Assembly (NCBI GenBank): GCA_033557675.1
Contig: JAWQRM010000031.1
Location: forward strand, 1-37,772
Length of the DNA: 37,772 bases
From: Coptodactyla brooksi
Taxonomy: Eukaryota > Arthropoda > Insecta > Coleoptera > Scarabaeidae
Direction: 5' to 3'
A program made the position numbers and the translations under genes. A model generated the notes under the pieces. That model saw only the letters and a list, made by a program, of their open reading frames with translations. It was not told the DNA's origin and did no database searches. Below, piece after piece: positions 23,230 to 34,900 of the stretch. Within the stretch, counting starts at the first letter, position 1. Each line of letters opens with the position of its first letter.

Positions 23230-26200
23230 TTATTCTTCTGCTAATGTTAAAATTTCTACACCAGTAGTAGTTATTAAAATAGTATGTTCAAATTGCGCAG
23301 TTCTAGCGTTATCCAGTGTCACAGCAGTCCACCCGTCCTCCAATACTACTATCTCCTGGGTCCCTTGTGATAAAACCGGTTCAATAGTAAAGGTCATGCC
23401 GGGCTCCATAACTCCAGGATATGCATTAGCTAAAGTTAATTTACAATTTCAAATAAAACATCATCAAAAAGTAAGCATTAAAGGAGTTATTTACCAAAGT
23501 GGCATATATCGGGCGGGCCATGAAAGTATTGACCGATGCCGTGGCCTACAAAACACGGAATCACACAGTATCCTAGCTCGTAGGCTTTCCGTTCAATGCG
23601 TCTTCCTATTGCTGAAAAATTTTCGCCAGGTCGGCAAACCGAGACTCCTTCGTTAAGGCATATTTCCGTCGCGCTTACTAGATCTCTGCCGATGTCGTCC
23701 ACGTCTCCCACCAAAAATGTCTTTGAGCAGTCGCCATGGTAGCCATTAGAGAAAACCTGGACCAATGAAAAATTTCTACATCATTTTATCATGTTTAAAA
23801 AAACAGTATAAGTATAAAAAATAATGCTAATGTCAATGACTTTTGTAATAAATTAAACTCGAGATTCCCCACTATTGAATTCACTTATGAGATCGAAAAC
23901 AATGGAACATTGCCTTTTCTGGATGCACTCGTCATCAAAAATAACAATAGACTAGAGTTTGATATTTATAGAAAAATCACCGCTACCAGTAGGTAGATTC
24001 TTGCAGATTCCTCTCACTGTGTCCAACAAAAAATGGTTAGTTTACACTTTCTAGTTCATTGTTTGGTCAACTTCTGACTTGATTCAGTAAGATATAAAAA
24101 AGAGAGAAATCGTGTAAGGAACATACCAACTATTAACGGATATGATAGGAATTTTGTAGATAAGTTAATTCATCGCCATAGATAGGCATGAAATTAGTTT
24201 TTCAGTCCAAAAATACATTAAAAACATTGTTGGGTAATCCTAAAGACAAAATACATATGTTGGAAAAAAGTAGAATATACAAAGTTAGCTGTACTGATTG
24301 TGTTAAAAAGTATGTTGGGCAAACTAGAAGATTAGTCAAAACAAGGTTCAAAGAGCACATGGTTCACTTAAAATATGGTCGTACTGAAAAATTTTGCGTT
24401 GTCGAACATGCCTTCAGCGGTAACCACAGGATAAGTGTAGAAAATATAAAACTGCTTAGAAATGTATCCAACAATAAGTTGTTGGATGCATTTGAGAGCA
24501 TAGAAATTGTTAAATGTAGGAATAGGCTTAATAAAGATAGAGGGCCAATACCGATTAGCCCTTTGTATAGTTTGATAGACTAGGTTTAATAGATTTAGAG
24601 GAAACGCTGGACGGGTGGCGGTTGTAAAGGATAGGACCAGGGGCTCTGTATCCTTAGACTAGATAACACGTGGGCGGGAAACACTGTACGGGGAAATTTG
24701 TGGGCGGGTGGTGGGGAGGCAGTTGGTCTCCTATTGGTTGTGAAGGGCCAATTGGGAGTCAATTAGGCGTATTTTGGCCTAGTGGTGACTTAGTTTTACT
24801 TTGTTACAAGCCAAAGGTTCCAAACGCTCAACTTTAATAAAAAAAAACTACTACACAGGATACGTAAAATATTAAAACAATATTACGATAGACCTGGATG
24901 TTTATACTTCAATCTGATTAGACTTTTTCTGTATCCATCAGTACCAGCAGCCCAACTATAGGTTTTGCGCAAACAACGCATTTTTAACAAAAGTTGCACA
25001 AAACTAGTTTTATAAGTATAGTCGTCCTATTGCTTTATTCTTCATAATCACAGTAAAGCTTATTTTAAAAGCTTTTTAATACTTAGTGGAGTAACTACCT
25101 ATTTTGTGTTAATGTTTTCTTGGTGTGTTGTTCAAACAAAAGGGCCAAACAAAAGATAATGACACAGAGGCCATTAAACCAAAAGTATGGTATTTAGAAA
25201 AATGGGGACATATGCTTTTTACTCACTAGGTGATGGTATGTGTCATGCAAAAAATGATGAAAGGACGATAACTGATCAGCTACCGTCCATTCATTCTGTT
25301 GCTGTTTTCCATTTTTTTTCTGTTTTCGCAAGTTGAGAAAAATTTTTAGAAAATTAAAAAAAAATTTTACTTAAAAAAAATTCTTTTCAAAAAGAAAATA
25401 AGATTTTTACAAAATTTTTTTTTTTAATTTGAAAGATTTTTGAAAAAAATTATATTCAAAGAATGAACATTTTTTTCCAAAACAATTTTTTTTGTAAATT
25501 TGAGAAAAATGTTAGAAAAAATGTTTTGAAAATTTTTCTCACAAAAAAAAACCAGAAAACATCTTTTTAGCAAGCGAAAAGTGCATAAATCCTTTTCATC
25601 ACACTAGCAATGACATTTCAGGTCAGTCTCCACTTTTCTAAATACCATACTTTTGGTTTAATGTCCTACGCCTCGTTATTTTTTGACTGGCTTTAAGCTT
25701 AGCGAATATTGTTTTCAAAAATGTATTTATACATTTCAATTGCAATATAATGAAATAAATCATTATCATCGCAATGTAAAATCATTGAATAACGAACTCG
25801 GAGTGAAGATTATGCGCAAAAACTTACCGTAATATCAACATTGAGTATATCGCCGTCTGAAAGCAGTCTGCTATCGGGTATGCCATGGCAAGCCACGTTA
25901 TTTACTGACGTACAAATGGACTTTGGAAATTGTTTATAATTTAACGGAGACGGATACGCCCCATTCTCTATTATTAATTGATGAGCAAACGCGTCAATAT
26001 CGTCCGTCGATATTCCTACCTGTAAATGAACCGAGTCGTAAAACTTACTTAAGAAGCGCGATCGAGTACTTGAATAAATTGCCCAATTTTTTTTAATATC
26101 CCGGCAGCTAACCTACAACTCTCCCGCATGATCTTGATCTGTTTGCCATTTTTAATTTCCGGTTCATCAGGGGTATGCGATGGGTACCCCGACTCGTAAT

Positions 26201-26434
26201 AATTTGGTTTATCGATGGCTTCCGGAACGACTCGCATCTTAGTTACTGTGGCAGGTTCCACTACATCGTAACGCCCAAATTTATTCCTATAAAGGCCCCA
26301 CAAATCTATATCGTAAATTTATTAGCACGGCTTTCTTCGTCTTTAACTTACTTTTTCTTCGACCAAAAATGTCTATAAATACTGTTGAGATTTGCGTTTC
26401 CGTATTTGATCCCCTTACTAATAGCGGTGATCAT
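23230..26434 (-). CDS. METAP1D: Methionine aminopeptidase 1D, mitochondrial, complete
   Basis: Five exons: 26434-26383, 26305-26070, 26019-25828, 23756-23495 and 23429-23230 (stop at 23232-23230); 942 nt, 313 residues, all phases consistent. The enzyme removes initiator methionine from mitochondrially made or imported proteins. The N-terminus (MITAISKGIKYGNANLN) is basic and short, like a mitochondrial presequence. All five metal ligands of the family are visible: Asp in ILNVDIT, Asp in GYHGDCSKTF, His in VGHGIGQYFHGPP, Glu in FTIEP and Glu in AQFEHT. Exon 1 has a stronger-looking donor 31 bp downstream (GTAAGT at 26351), but that breaks the frame, so the weaker GTATTT donor at 26382 is preferred. 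The stop codon TAA lies inside an AATAAA hexamer (23234-23229). The 2 kb intron 25827-23757 holds a Penelope fragment and a foldback MITE. Confidence 0.93.
23825..24583 (+). pseudogene. Penelope-like retroelement, 3' fragment with GIY-YIG endonuclease
   Basis: About 23870-23990 reads EIENNGTLPFLDALVIKNNN, the segment after the Penelope reverse transcriptase core. A stop and short frame breaks follow. From 24188 an open frame of 131 residues runs to 24583: NTLKTLLGNPKDKIHMLEKS, then RIYKVSCTDCVKKYVGQTRR (GIY and YIG motifs as RIY and YVG), TRFKEH with the conserved Arg, and an end DRGPIPISPLYSLID. The reverse transcriptase itself is absent, so this is a 5'-truncated copy. It is antisense within METAP1D intron 3. 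Confidence 0.8.
24783..24832 (+). repeat. Penelope-type terminal repeat fragment
   Basis: TAGTGGTGACTTAGTTTTACTTTGTTACAAGCCAAAGGTTCC is the inverted form of the repeat's opening. It lies 200 bp downstream of the Penelope ORF end in the same element orientation, which ties the repeat family to Penelope. Confidence 0.5.
25146..25692. mobile_element. Foldback MITE
   Basis: The terminal inverted repeats are about 60 bp. CATTAAACCAAAAGTATGGTATTTAGAAAA at 25171-25202 is matched by its complement at about 25634-25663. The outer flanks ATAATGACACAGAGG and CCTCGTTATT are weakly complementary too. The interior (25310-25560) is A/T-run-rich and self-complementary (runs of AAAATTTT). There is no ORF. 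It is intronic to METAP1D. Confidence 0.7.
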
Positions 26435-26900
26435 TTTTACTTATTGTTCTTCGGCGAACGAATATTTTAACAAGCTGTATATGGAACTGTTATAACACGA
26501 AGTATTAAAAAAATATATAAGTTACTTTTCATCACCAGAGTATGGATACAACTAAAATACGTAACTAGTGCATACTATAGACGTAATGTGTTTGGTGGTA
26601 AAAAATAATTATCACGTTTAGTCTTTTTTTAACAATTTATAGAATTTTCTAATTACAAGCTTTATTCCGTATAAATTCCTCCCTTAAATCCCAAATTTAT
26701 ACGTTGACAGGGTATAATGCGATTTTAGATAGCGGAACTCCGAACCATAACCATCTAAGCACGTTGTGATCGTGACGTTTCGTAGTGTCGGGACACGTGA
26801 AGAGATGGCGCTGTTCGTACGCATTAGATTAGGCAATACCCTGCGCTTATATGAATATCGGCTCACACATACGTATTCCATATTTATTTCTTCAATTTCA
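26435..26900 (-). promoter_or_regulatory. Likely METAP1D upstream region
   Basis: The sequence upstream of the METAP1D start contains a less AT-rich patch (26700-26880) with an E-box CACGTG near 26794 and GAGATGGCGCTG near 26800. A 65-codon minus-strand frame there has no recognisable motif. From 26900 to 28240 I see only AT-rich DNA. Confidence 0.3.
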
Positions 26901-28244
26901 TAAAAAATTTTAGCTACCTCAGTTTTCTGGTGTTTTTGTTCACATAATTCGGTACATATACCGCTAACGTCATTGATTTGAAAATATACCTTCTTTCACT
27001 TAAAAAAACAGAATAGTTGATCGTTTCTATAAAAAGAAGGCACTAATAAAAGCCAAAAATTATACCAAAATAACAATATATTATAATGACACATTTGTAC
27101 AAAAAAAAATTAAACCTAATTTAGTTACTTAACTTAATATGTATATACTTACCTTGCAAAATAACATACCCTTACTTAATAACAACAAGCCATATAGTTA
27201 TAATTTATTTTACGAACAACTTATGAGCAAACTAATAATCAATCCCATAAGCTTTACGAGACCGTCTTAAACAAGGATCTGTGTAATATTAAAAGAAAAT
27301 GAGAAATAACTAATTGGAATAAATAATAAACATAGATTGCATGGCAATACGTTAGGCAATAAAGAAAAAAGGATCCGTTCTTGAAATATAAAAGAAAAAC
27401 ACTTAAATAGAATTTCCCAAGAAAATCTAACAAATATTTATTCAATCGAATTTATCTAATTTAGCTTATTAATTTATTTTCATTCACCTGACTTGTTATG
27501 TTTTATCATTATACATAAAAATAGATTTTTGGAGTAACAGAGATGAAGTAGATGACATAGATCGCATTTCAACAATTCAAATATTTACATATTGTCATTT
27601 CATTTGTCATAAAAGAATTTTCTCATTCAATTATTATATAAATTTCTTGAAGAAGACTAGGTAGTCGAAACTTAATAGTAGAAAAATAAATAAAAAGTTT
27701 TTAAAATCACCGAAGTATACACATTATAATAAAAAAAACCCAGCAAAAAAATAAAGAAAAAGTTATAACAAATTCGAAAATATGCATACAAAAATAAAAT
27801 AGCAGCAGTTTACTTACGCAAATATGATAGACTTTCACATAGTTAATAAATTTTTATAATTTGCGCAACAATTAATGTACAACACATAATTAATAAGGTT
27901 CTTTGTGAAATGTTGATTGACATAAATTACAGAACAAATAACAACCTCAGATGTTAAACGAAAAATAAAGGAGAATGAAATACGCAATTATGACAAACCA
28001 TAAATACAAATTACAGTACAATAATTTGGGCAATAACTAATTAAAACCTAGTAACACAAAAAAATTAAGTATACAGCAGTGTACAGGAACGGTGTTAAAA
28101 GTAGTCCACTTCATACATACTGGAGTATCCGTGATTTCCTCTAAGAAAACCTCTATTTGTGAGCTTACAGAACCAAGGAATCCATGTAAGACAAATCCCC
28201 CTCACCAGCTCTTCCTTTGCCAAGGACAATATTGTGAACAAGTG

Positions 28245-28800
28245 AATCAATTAAAATCAATTTTCCCCGTGAGTTGCTTCATGACACGATGTGTGTGAGC
28301 AATGCTTGGCAAACTACTTTCAATAATATTTACAAAACCCATCACCATTGCAACTAAATCCTCAGACGGATATGTTACATGATGAGAATCTTCTGAATAT
28401 TCCTTAAAAGTAGCAAAATCCAGTATCCACAAATCAGAGAGGAATACGTGAATGATCGTAACAAGTAATAGGCTTTAGGACTTCGTTTATAGAGAGAAAG
28501 GGCAATAATTTTTTCCTCAAGTTTCCATCTACTTTGGGTGGGACCATGGCACCTCGGATTTGAGACAGCAAGAAGATCGCCGCAGTATGCCTCCGAAAAC
28601 CATTAAAGATCTTGTTAGTCACAGATTCTACTGCCGATGCTGCACCCAACAAGCCTTTCAAACACAGTTCTATTACCAGAAATAGCTACGTCATTAAATG
28701 ATAGTAATAATATTAATAATTAAACTTACCGAATTTCACCTGGCAGTTCAATTTCTTCATTTAAGTCACTTGGTAAAATGAAATAAAATACCGAGAATTT
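28245..28800 (-). pseudogene. Frame-broken coding relic of unknown family
   Basis: The minus strand shows collinear protein-like pieces. About 28790-28729 reads FILPSDLNEEIELPGEIR before a GTAAGT donor. 28661-28434 reads GLLGAASAVESVTNKIFNGF through KPITCYDHSRIPL. After a frame shift, 28432-28247 reads DLWILDFATFKEYSEDSHHV to MKQLTGKIDFN, then a stop. The exon-exon phase does not fit (two bases left, one needed elsewhere), so at least two frame defects exist. The composition looks like a helical cytosolic protein. I do not recognise it. The retained splice-like border argues against a processed copy. Confidence 0.45.
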
Positions 28801-28810
28801 GCAAAAGTGT

Positions 28811-28816
28811 TTTATT
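28811..28816 (-). terminator. Probable STT3B poly(A) signal
   Basis: AATAAA on the minus strand, about 140 nt after the STT3B stop codon. Confidence 0.55.
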
Positions 28817-28956
28817 ACTTTAGTACAAATTATCACACAATCTGTATTTTAAATTATAACAAGGTGTGTTAACGAAAAATTCAATTTAAAATAAATCGAA
28901 AGAGGAAAAGGAAACGAAAAACGTACTTCATTAAGTGCGTATTATTGTATAATCGA

Positions 28957-31900
28957 CTAGGACTGTTTTACTGTACGTTTCCCTTTCGTAATGATTGGTT
29001 TATCTTTTATTGAGCCCTTCTTGCGCTTCAAATTCTGAAATAATGTTGGAAAGTTTACTATCCGTACGATCTCAACAATAGATCATTTAGATTATACCTT
29101 CTTAGAAGATACGTTGGATGTCTTCACGAGTCGATTAGCTACTGGTATTCTAGGTCGATTAAATTCATCGAGCTTCTTCACTCTGCAATGACACGCGTCA
29201 GACAGTTTTGAAACTAGTTTTGAAATGTACTGGATACGGAATAAATTACCTGTATATCCTGACTAACCAATGTTCCGTGGTATAAGCCTCCTCTAAATAA
29301 GTCAACGAAAAGTCTTTATTTCCTATTACGGTATTTCTAGTTCGATCGTAGCCGGCGGCGCTACGATAATCCAGCTTGAACTCGCCAAACCTGTAGTAAC
29401 TCAATTTATACATAAGACAATTTAGCAGGGTTGGGGAGCCGTGGACGTCTACTCTGAATTCTCCATTTTCCGTAAAGTAATCGCTTTCCTAAAATTCAAC
29501 TAATTAATATGCACTACACTTACGCACGATTTGATGTCAATTTTTATTATTTATTATTATTTTTAAGTTGCCTTTTTAGGCAACTTAGATGCTCTATGTA
29601 CCTAGCACTATAAATTAATTTTAATCTTTTAAAGGAAAATAAGTTTTGTAACTGAACATACATATAAGCATACGCAAATTAAATCTCACCACAGATCTTC
29701 AATTATTTTATCAAAGATGGTCTAGAAAATATTCTAAAGAAAATTATGTATTTTGATTGGACTTTGTGGCACTCACAGCTGGATATGCATTGTTTTAAAG
29801 TAAGGTACACCAATCGAATTATTTAAGCTTTTTGACTACTTGAAAGAATTCTTGTTGCAAATTACATTAATAACCGCCCTTGCAGACCCGATTAGGATAA
29901 ATTTTTACTAAAATCACGACCGAGTGCAACTGAGTAATTTTTATATTTAAATTTATTACATTATGTTGTACATGTTTATTTTATTGGTTCTCCTGGAGAC
30001 CATACTAACTACTACAGCACACACCCTCTACTACTACTACTACTAACTACCAGAGAACACATGTCCTGGAGAACATACTGATAAAACGTCTTTTGAACAT
30101 GAAAAGGAATTACGATCTTTTGCATTTGCATTATTTACTAACAAAACTTGTGCTCTAAGTCCATATGACTGAAGAACGTTACGGATGTGGTAGTAAGTAC
30201 CATCAATTTCATTAGATCCCGCGGTCTTAACCATCGCCAATTTAAAGCATTTTTGGATGAACTCTCTTCAGAACACGATGATGTGACATACTATTGCGAA
30301 GTAAGGTGGCTAAGCAAAGATAAAATGCTAAAGATTTTATGACCTTAGAAAAGAAATAGCTGATTTTATGGAAATGAAAGAGAAAACATTTAGTACAGTT
30401 ATTTAGAATACCTATTAACTAAACCTAAACATTTGTGTCACGGTCCAAAGTTATTAAAGCAGGTTATTACTCACCCTAATCTCCTTAGGATGCTCCCCTT
30501 CCGCGATTCTCACCATCCACAGGAACTTATTGATGTCATCACCGGAATACCCGATGACGCCGCCAAATATTACCAGTACGTAGTCGACGTCGAGCGACGT
30601 CATTATATCGTAGGCAGCACTCTCGTTGGACGACATTGCCTTGCCGACGAGTGCAATGTGGCTATTGTTCCACGTATTGTTATCGACGAGAGTAGTCCGG
30701 TTGGCCATGCCGGCAATTTGGTAGCCGTAGTCCCACCAGCTCATGATTCGAGCGTCGTCGGCCGTGTTCTGCGACAGCCAGAAGTAGGCCTCCCTAAAAT
30801 CGTCGAGTATCTGCCTCGAACCGTCACCGCTGTACGACGCGAGCACGACGCTCGGACTCGAATAGGCATTGCTGGTGACCCAGGTGCAATGAACGGCAAA
30901 CAGCATCAGCAGCAGCATGATTACGACCAGGATTATACTACGCATGTTCGGCCCGATGGCGTCCGCGTCCCGCGCCTGCTGCTCGTGCTTCATTTTCGGC
31001 ACACGACCGGCCTAAGTAAGTCACGAGGAACGTGACGATTCCCTTTTAAATTTTAAATCAATTACCTTGTCATACAGCTTACTGCCGGAACCGCTCTCTT
31101 CGACCTCCTGTCCCTCGGACTCGGGCGCCACCTCCTCTTTGAAAAAAAGGTCCAGCAGGCCGGAGAATGCAATTCCGCTGAGCACGCAAACGACGGGTGT
31201 CAGCGTTAACATTAACCGTACCATCACGCCGGCAAAATACACAGCGCTCAGAGCGTACAGCACAACTAAAACAACCGACGGTAAAATAAACTGCCCCAAT
31301 AATTAACCGCCAGACGTCTACCAAACACTCGCTCGTCGTTTATATTCTTGATGCAGTACCAGAGGCCGGCGGGAAACGTCGTGACCAGTATGTGCAAGTC
31401 GAAGAAGAACGAGAACCACGTCGTGGGCTGATGTTCCGACACGGAAGCTATTATCGGAATGTGGATCTTCGCGTAGCCCGTGTCCCATAGGGAGTAGAAG
31501 CGGCCGCTCCAGGGCGCGACGTAGCCAGCATACGTCAGCACAACGACTGTCAAAAACACTATTCCCGACGCGCTCACTACTCCAAAGATAAAAATCGACT
31601 TGAATTCCGACTTTGAGAGCACGCTCTGTAAGTATTTCAGTACGGCCACGGCTATTGACAACGCAAACACTCCTGAAACGAGGCAGACAATAAATAAACA
31701 CAAAATTTATCGTTTACCATAATTACTACATGATGCAAAAACCTAACGGGCCGATTGCAAAGTCACTGCACTAAAGTATTTAAATATGTGGTTTAAAGAG
31801 CATGGCAAACATTATTTTACAGCTTGCAAAGGGATGCAAGCTGTTTTTTTATGGTTTTTTATCAAAGTCAAAAGTATCAGTTAGTCATGAAATTAAGATA

Positions 31901-34900
31901 GAACATGTTAAATATATACTACACATATTTTTATGTTTTGATTGAACAATTTCTAAATTTTTGTAATTTCTATTTAACCCTTATCTTCAGTATTTCCAAA
32001 ATCTTAAAAAGAACTTTCTAATGTCTTTATGAAATTGAGAAAATCGGGTAACAGAATTGTTGGATTCTAGAATTCCGGAAATTTTCTAAGAGCACTTCTT
32101 CTATAATACAGTGAAATCATTCCTAGCAGACACATCTGACGGACACATACCTCTAATAAACAGACTCTTTTTGACTGGGATTCAATGCTTTTATACTATC
32201 GCTTAAAAAAGTTCCTTAACACTTTTGTACCCTAAAGTTGAGGTTTTGTAACCTTCGACTTTGTAACAATGTCAAAATATCTCAATATGTGAGAGAAGCA
32301 GTTAAAGTCATTAAAAAAGAAGTTGAATCCAGTATGTTCCGACATAGATAAGTTATGCCATGATTAGTTTGTGTTACTAGATCATCTGGGTGGTTTGAAA
32401 AATTTCGAAAGACAATATTTTTTTAAAAGCAAAATGCGGTGAAACACTGGCATCACTAGTGAAAGATTATTTGCCCATGATATATTAAATATTGACAAAA
32501 CTAGTGAGTATTTTCGACTTTTATTAATAAAACCATCAACATTAGAACATGAGAGATAACCTGAGGGACTTTCGCTAATGGGAAGATATTGTCACTGGTT
32601 ACCACTTCATCAAAAAAAGAAATTAATTGCTTGATGCACATTTCACTGACAAAGTCAGCATCATTAAGAGCCACCAGAAACATAGAGATCTCTCTGTCTC
32701 TGGTGGCTTCCGTCAATGCCGACTTTGTTGGCTTAACGTGCGTCGAGCAATTAATTTCTTTGGTTTTGTTACAAAACCAAAGTGTTTTGTGTAAATATTG
32801 ACGTGGACAAAGGAAAATGTTTGCTCTTGGTCATGCACAAGAAAAGTGAGTATTCAAAAACACACCAGTATTTGTAATAATGCATCACCAGTTTTGATTA
32901 TCTAGCCCGTGACGCATCATAGCAAGAAAATAAAAGCATAATGTTATTTTGAGTACAGATATTGATGTGAGTTCAAGAAAAACTAGAAGGTGTGTTTATG
33001 CTATAAAAAGATATGAGATATTAATTTTGATTCAACTACAGTTCTTTTCAGGAAGAATGAATTTCTGTATAATAAATTACAATCAGTATAAACAATCTGC
33101 CAGTCTCAAAAAGTGATGGAAGCAATATATTTTACTAGCAGGAGTATTATTTAACATAGATAACCAATACCAGAAAATGCTGATGAGTTTTTGCTAATTA
33201 TGAGGTATAAACAGAATCAGTGAGCATTTCTGAAGAATTAGATAATCAAAAATTATTATACCTTTTCAACGCAGTGTGTTTCTATTTACGAGCAATTGCA
33301 TTACATTATTGCACATATAAAAACTAAGGGTTTTGATAAAGCAAACTGTTTTAAATGAACAGTTCCAACAAAGCAATAGTTCTATTTGGAGTTGTTCCAA
33401 AAAAGCAACGGTTTCAAAAAGTATTTTTTTGTTAAGCAAACAGTGTCTCAAGACAGACTTCACTGTATATAGAATCCAACATATTTTCTAAAAAAGAAAC
33501 TGATTTTTTATCGTGCACATTAATTAGAAATGAACCATTTAGTTACTTGTGGTTTTGGGTAATACAAGGTTATTCCTATTCATTCTAATGTTGTATTTGT
33601 GAATCACAGTTTTGTAAGATATGATATATATCTAACACATTTGCTTAGCAACAATTTAAATGAGAACATAACATGTACAGAAATAGAGATTGCAATTTTA
33701 CAAATAAAAAAAAAACTACGGATTTTAATGCCATCCAAGCTTCATAAGTTTATACTACTCGTTTCAAGTGTACAAATAGTATTATCTCAAATAAAGCAAA
33801 CTTTATTCCAAAAAAATGTTTGGTTAGAGAGGATTGATAAAATATTTTGCTTTAAGTAAACGTCTGACTTCCAAAGCATAAAATAAATATTAAGGAAACC
33901 TGATGCCGCCATATGTTCGCTCGTTCTGATAGGTTGGAATCCGACAAAAGGAATCTGCATCGACAAGAGTAGTCCCAGCATATAAAAAGTAGTATAACTC
34001 GTGAACACTTTGTTTGAGAACCGTCCCATCAAAATCAATACAAAGACGTGCAGAGGAATTAAATTTATTATAAAAACGTAGCCTCCCCACGCAGACACCT
34101 ACAAAGAAAATATCTTTAATACACACGTATACCGTAGCTTACATTAGAAAGGTTTGCTTTCACGACGGTACGAGATTCTTTTGTATAATACAAAAGCACA
34201 TGCCAAACCGTAAGGATGCAAAGGCAAACCTCTTTAATGTAGTAGGTGCGCAACTAAGTGTCCAGGTTTTACTCATGGATGGTGCTAATGACACACGTAG
34301 TCGACATACATGTCTGAAGTTGTTAATAATAATCTGTTATTATTTGCCAACAGATATCGTAACGCAAAAATATTTTTTCTAACAACGAAGATTTTCTAAC
34401 ACAGAAACTTAGTTGTGTTCCTAGTAAGTTAATGCAAACCATTACATCCTACCATATAGAAATAAGACAATGCCGTCATGCATGCCCAGAATATCGATCC
34501 CGTCTTGACCGATTTCACCCAGAGGAAGTACGTAAACTGCAAGGCAAATATCGCGATGCCCTCATTGTCGTAACTGCCGGCAACTGAACGGCTGATATAA
34601 CCGGGCACGATGGCGATGAAACAGGCCGCAAATAAGCCCGCTCCCTTCGACCACAACTCCTTGGTTAATAAATATGTTGAGATTGCTGTCAACCCACTGA
34701 AATATGCAATGAATCAATTTAAGTATCCGTTAACCTGGTTAAATTGGTTCTTTTGAAAATGTTAATAAAACTATTTTAAAGCAACATCGAGTTATTGAAT
34801 ATTCTTGACTTTGTGCCGTTAATTTTGTGATAAACACTATAGAATAAATATAAATTATTTGTAAAATAATTTGTAAAAATATTTTTGGCCTTAATTTTCG

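Noticed and set aside
26684..26881. 65-codon minus-strand frame upstream of METAP1D
   Set aside because: No motif; more likely part of the promoter region.
30433..31035. 200-codon plus-strand frame
   Set aside because: Antisense of the STT3B exon carrying WWDYG; codon periodicity belongs to the minus strand.
31318..31701. 127-codon minus-strand frame
   Set aside because: Out-of-frame shadow of the STT3B exon at 31322-31672.
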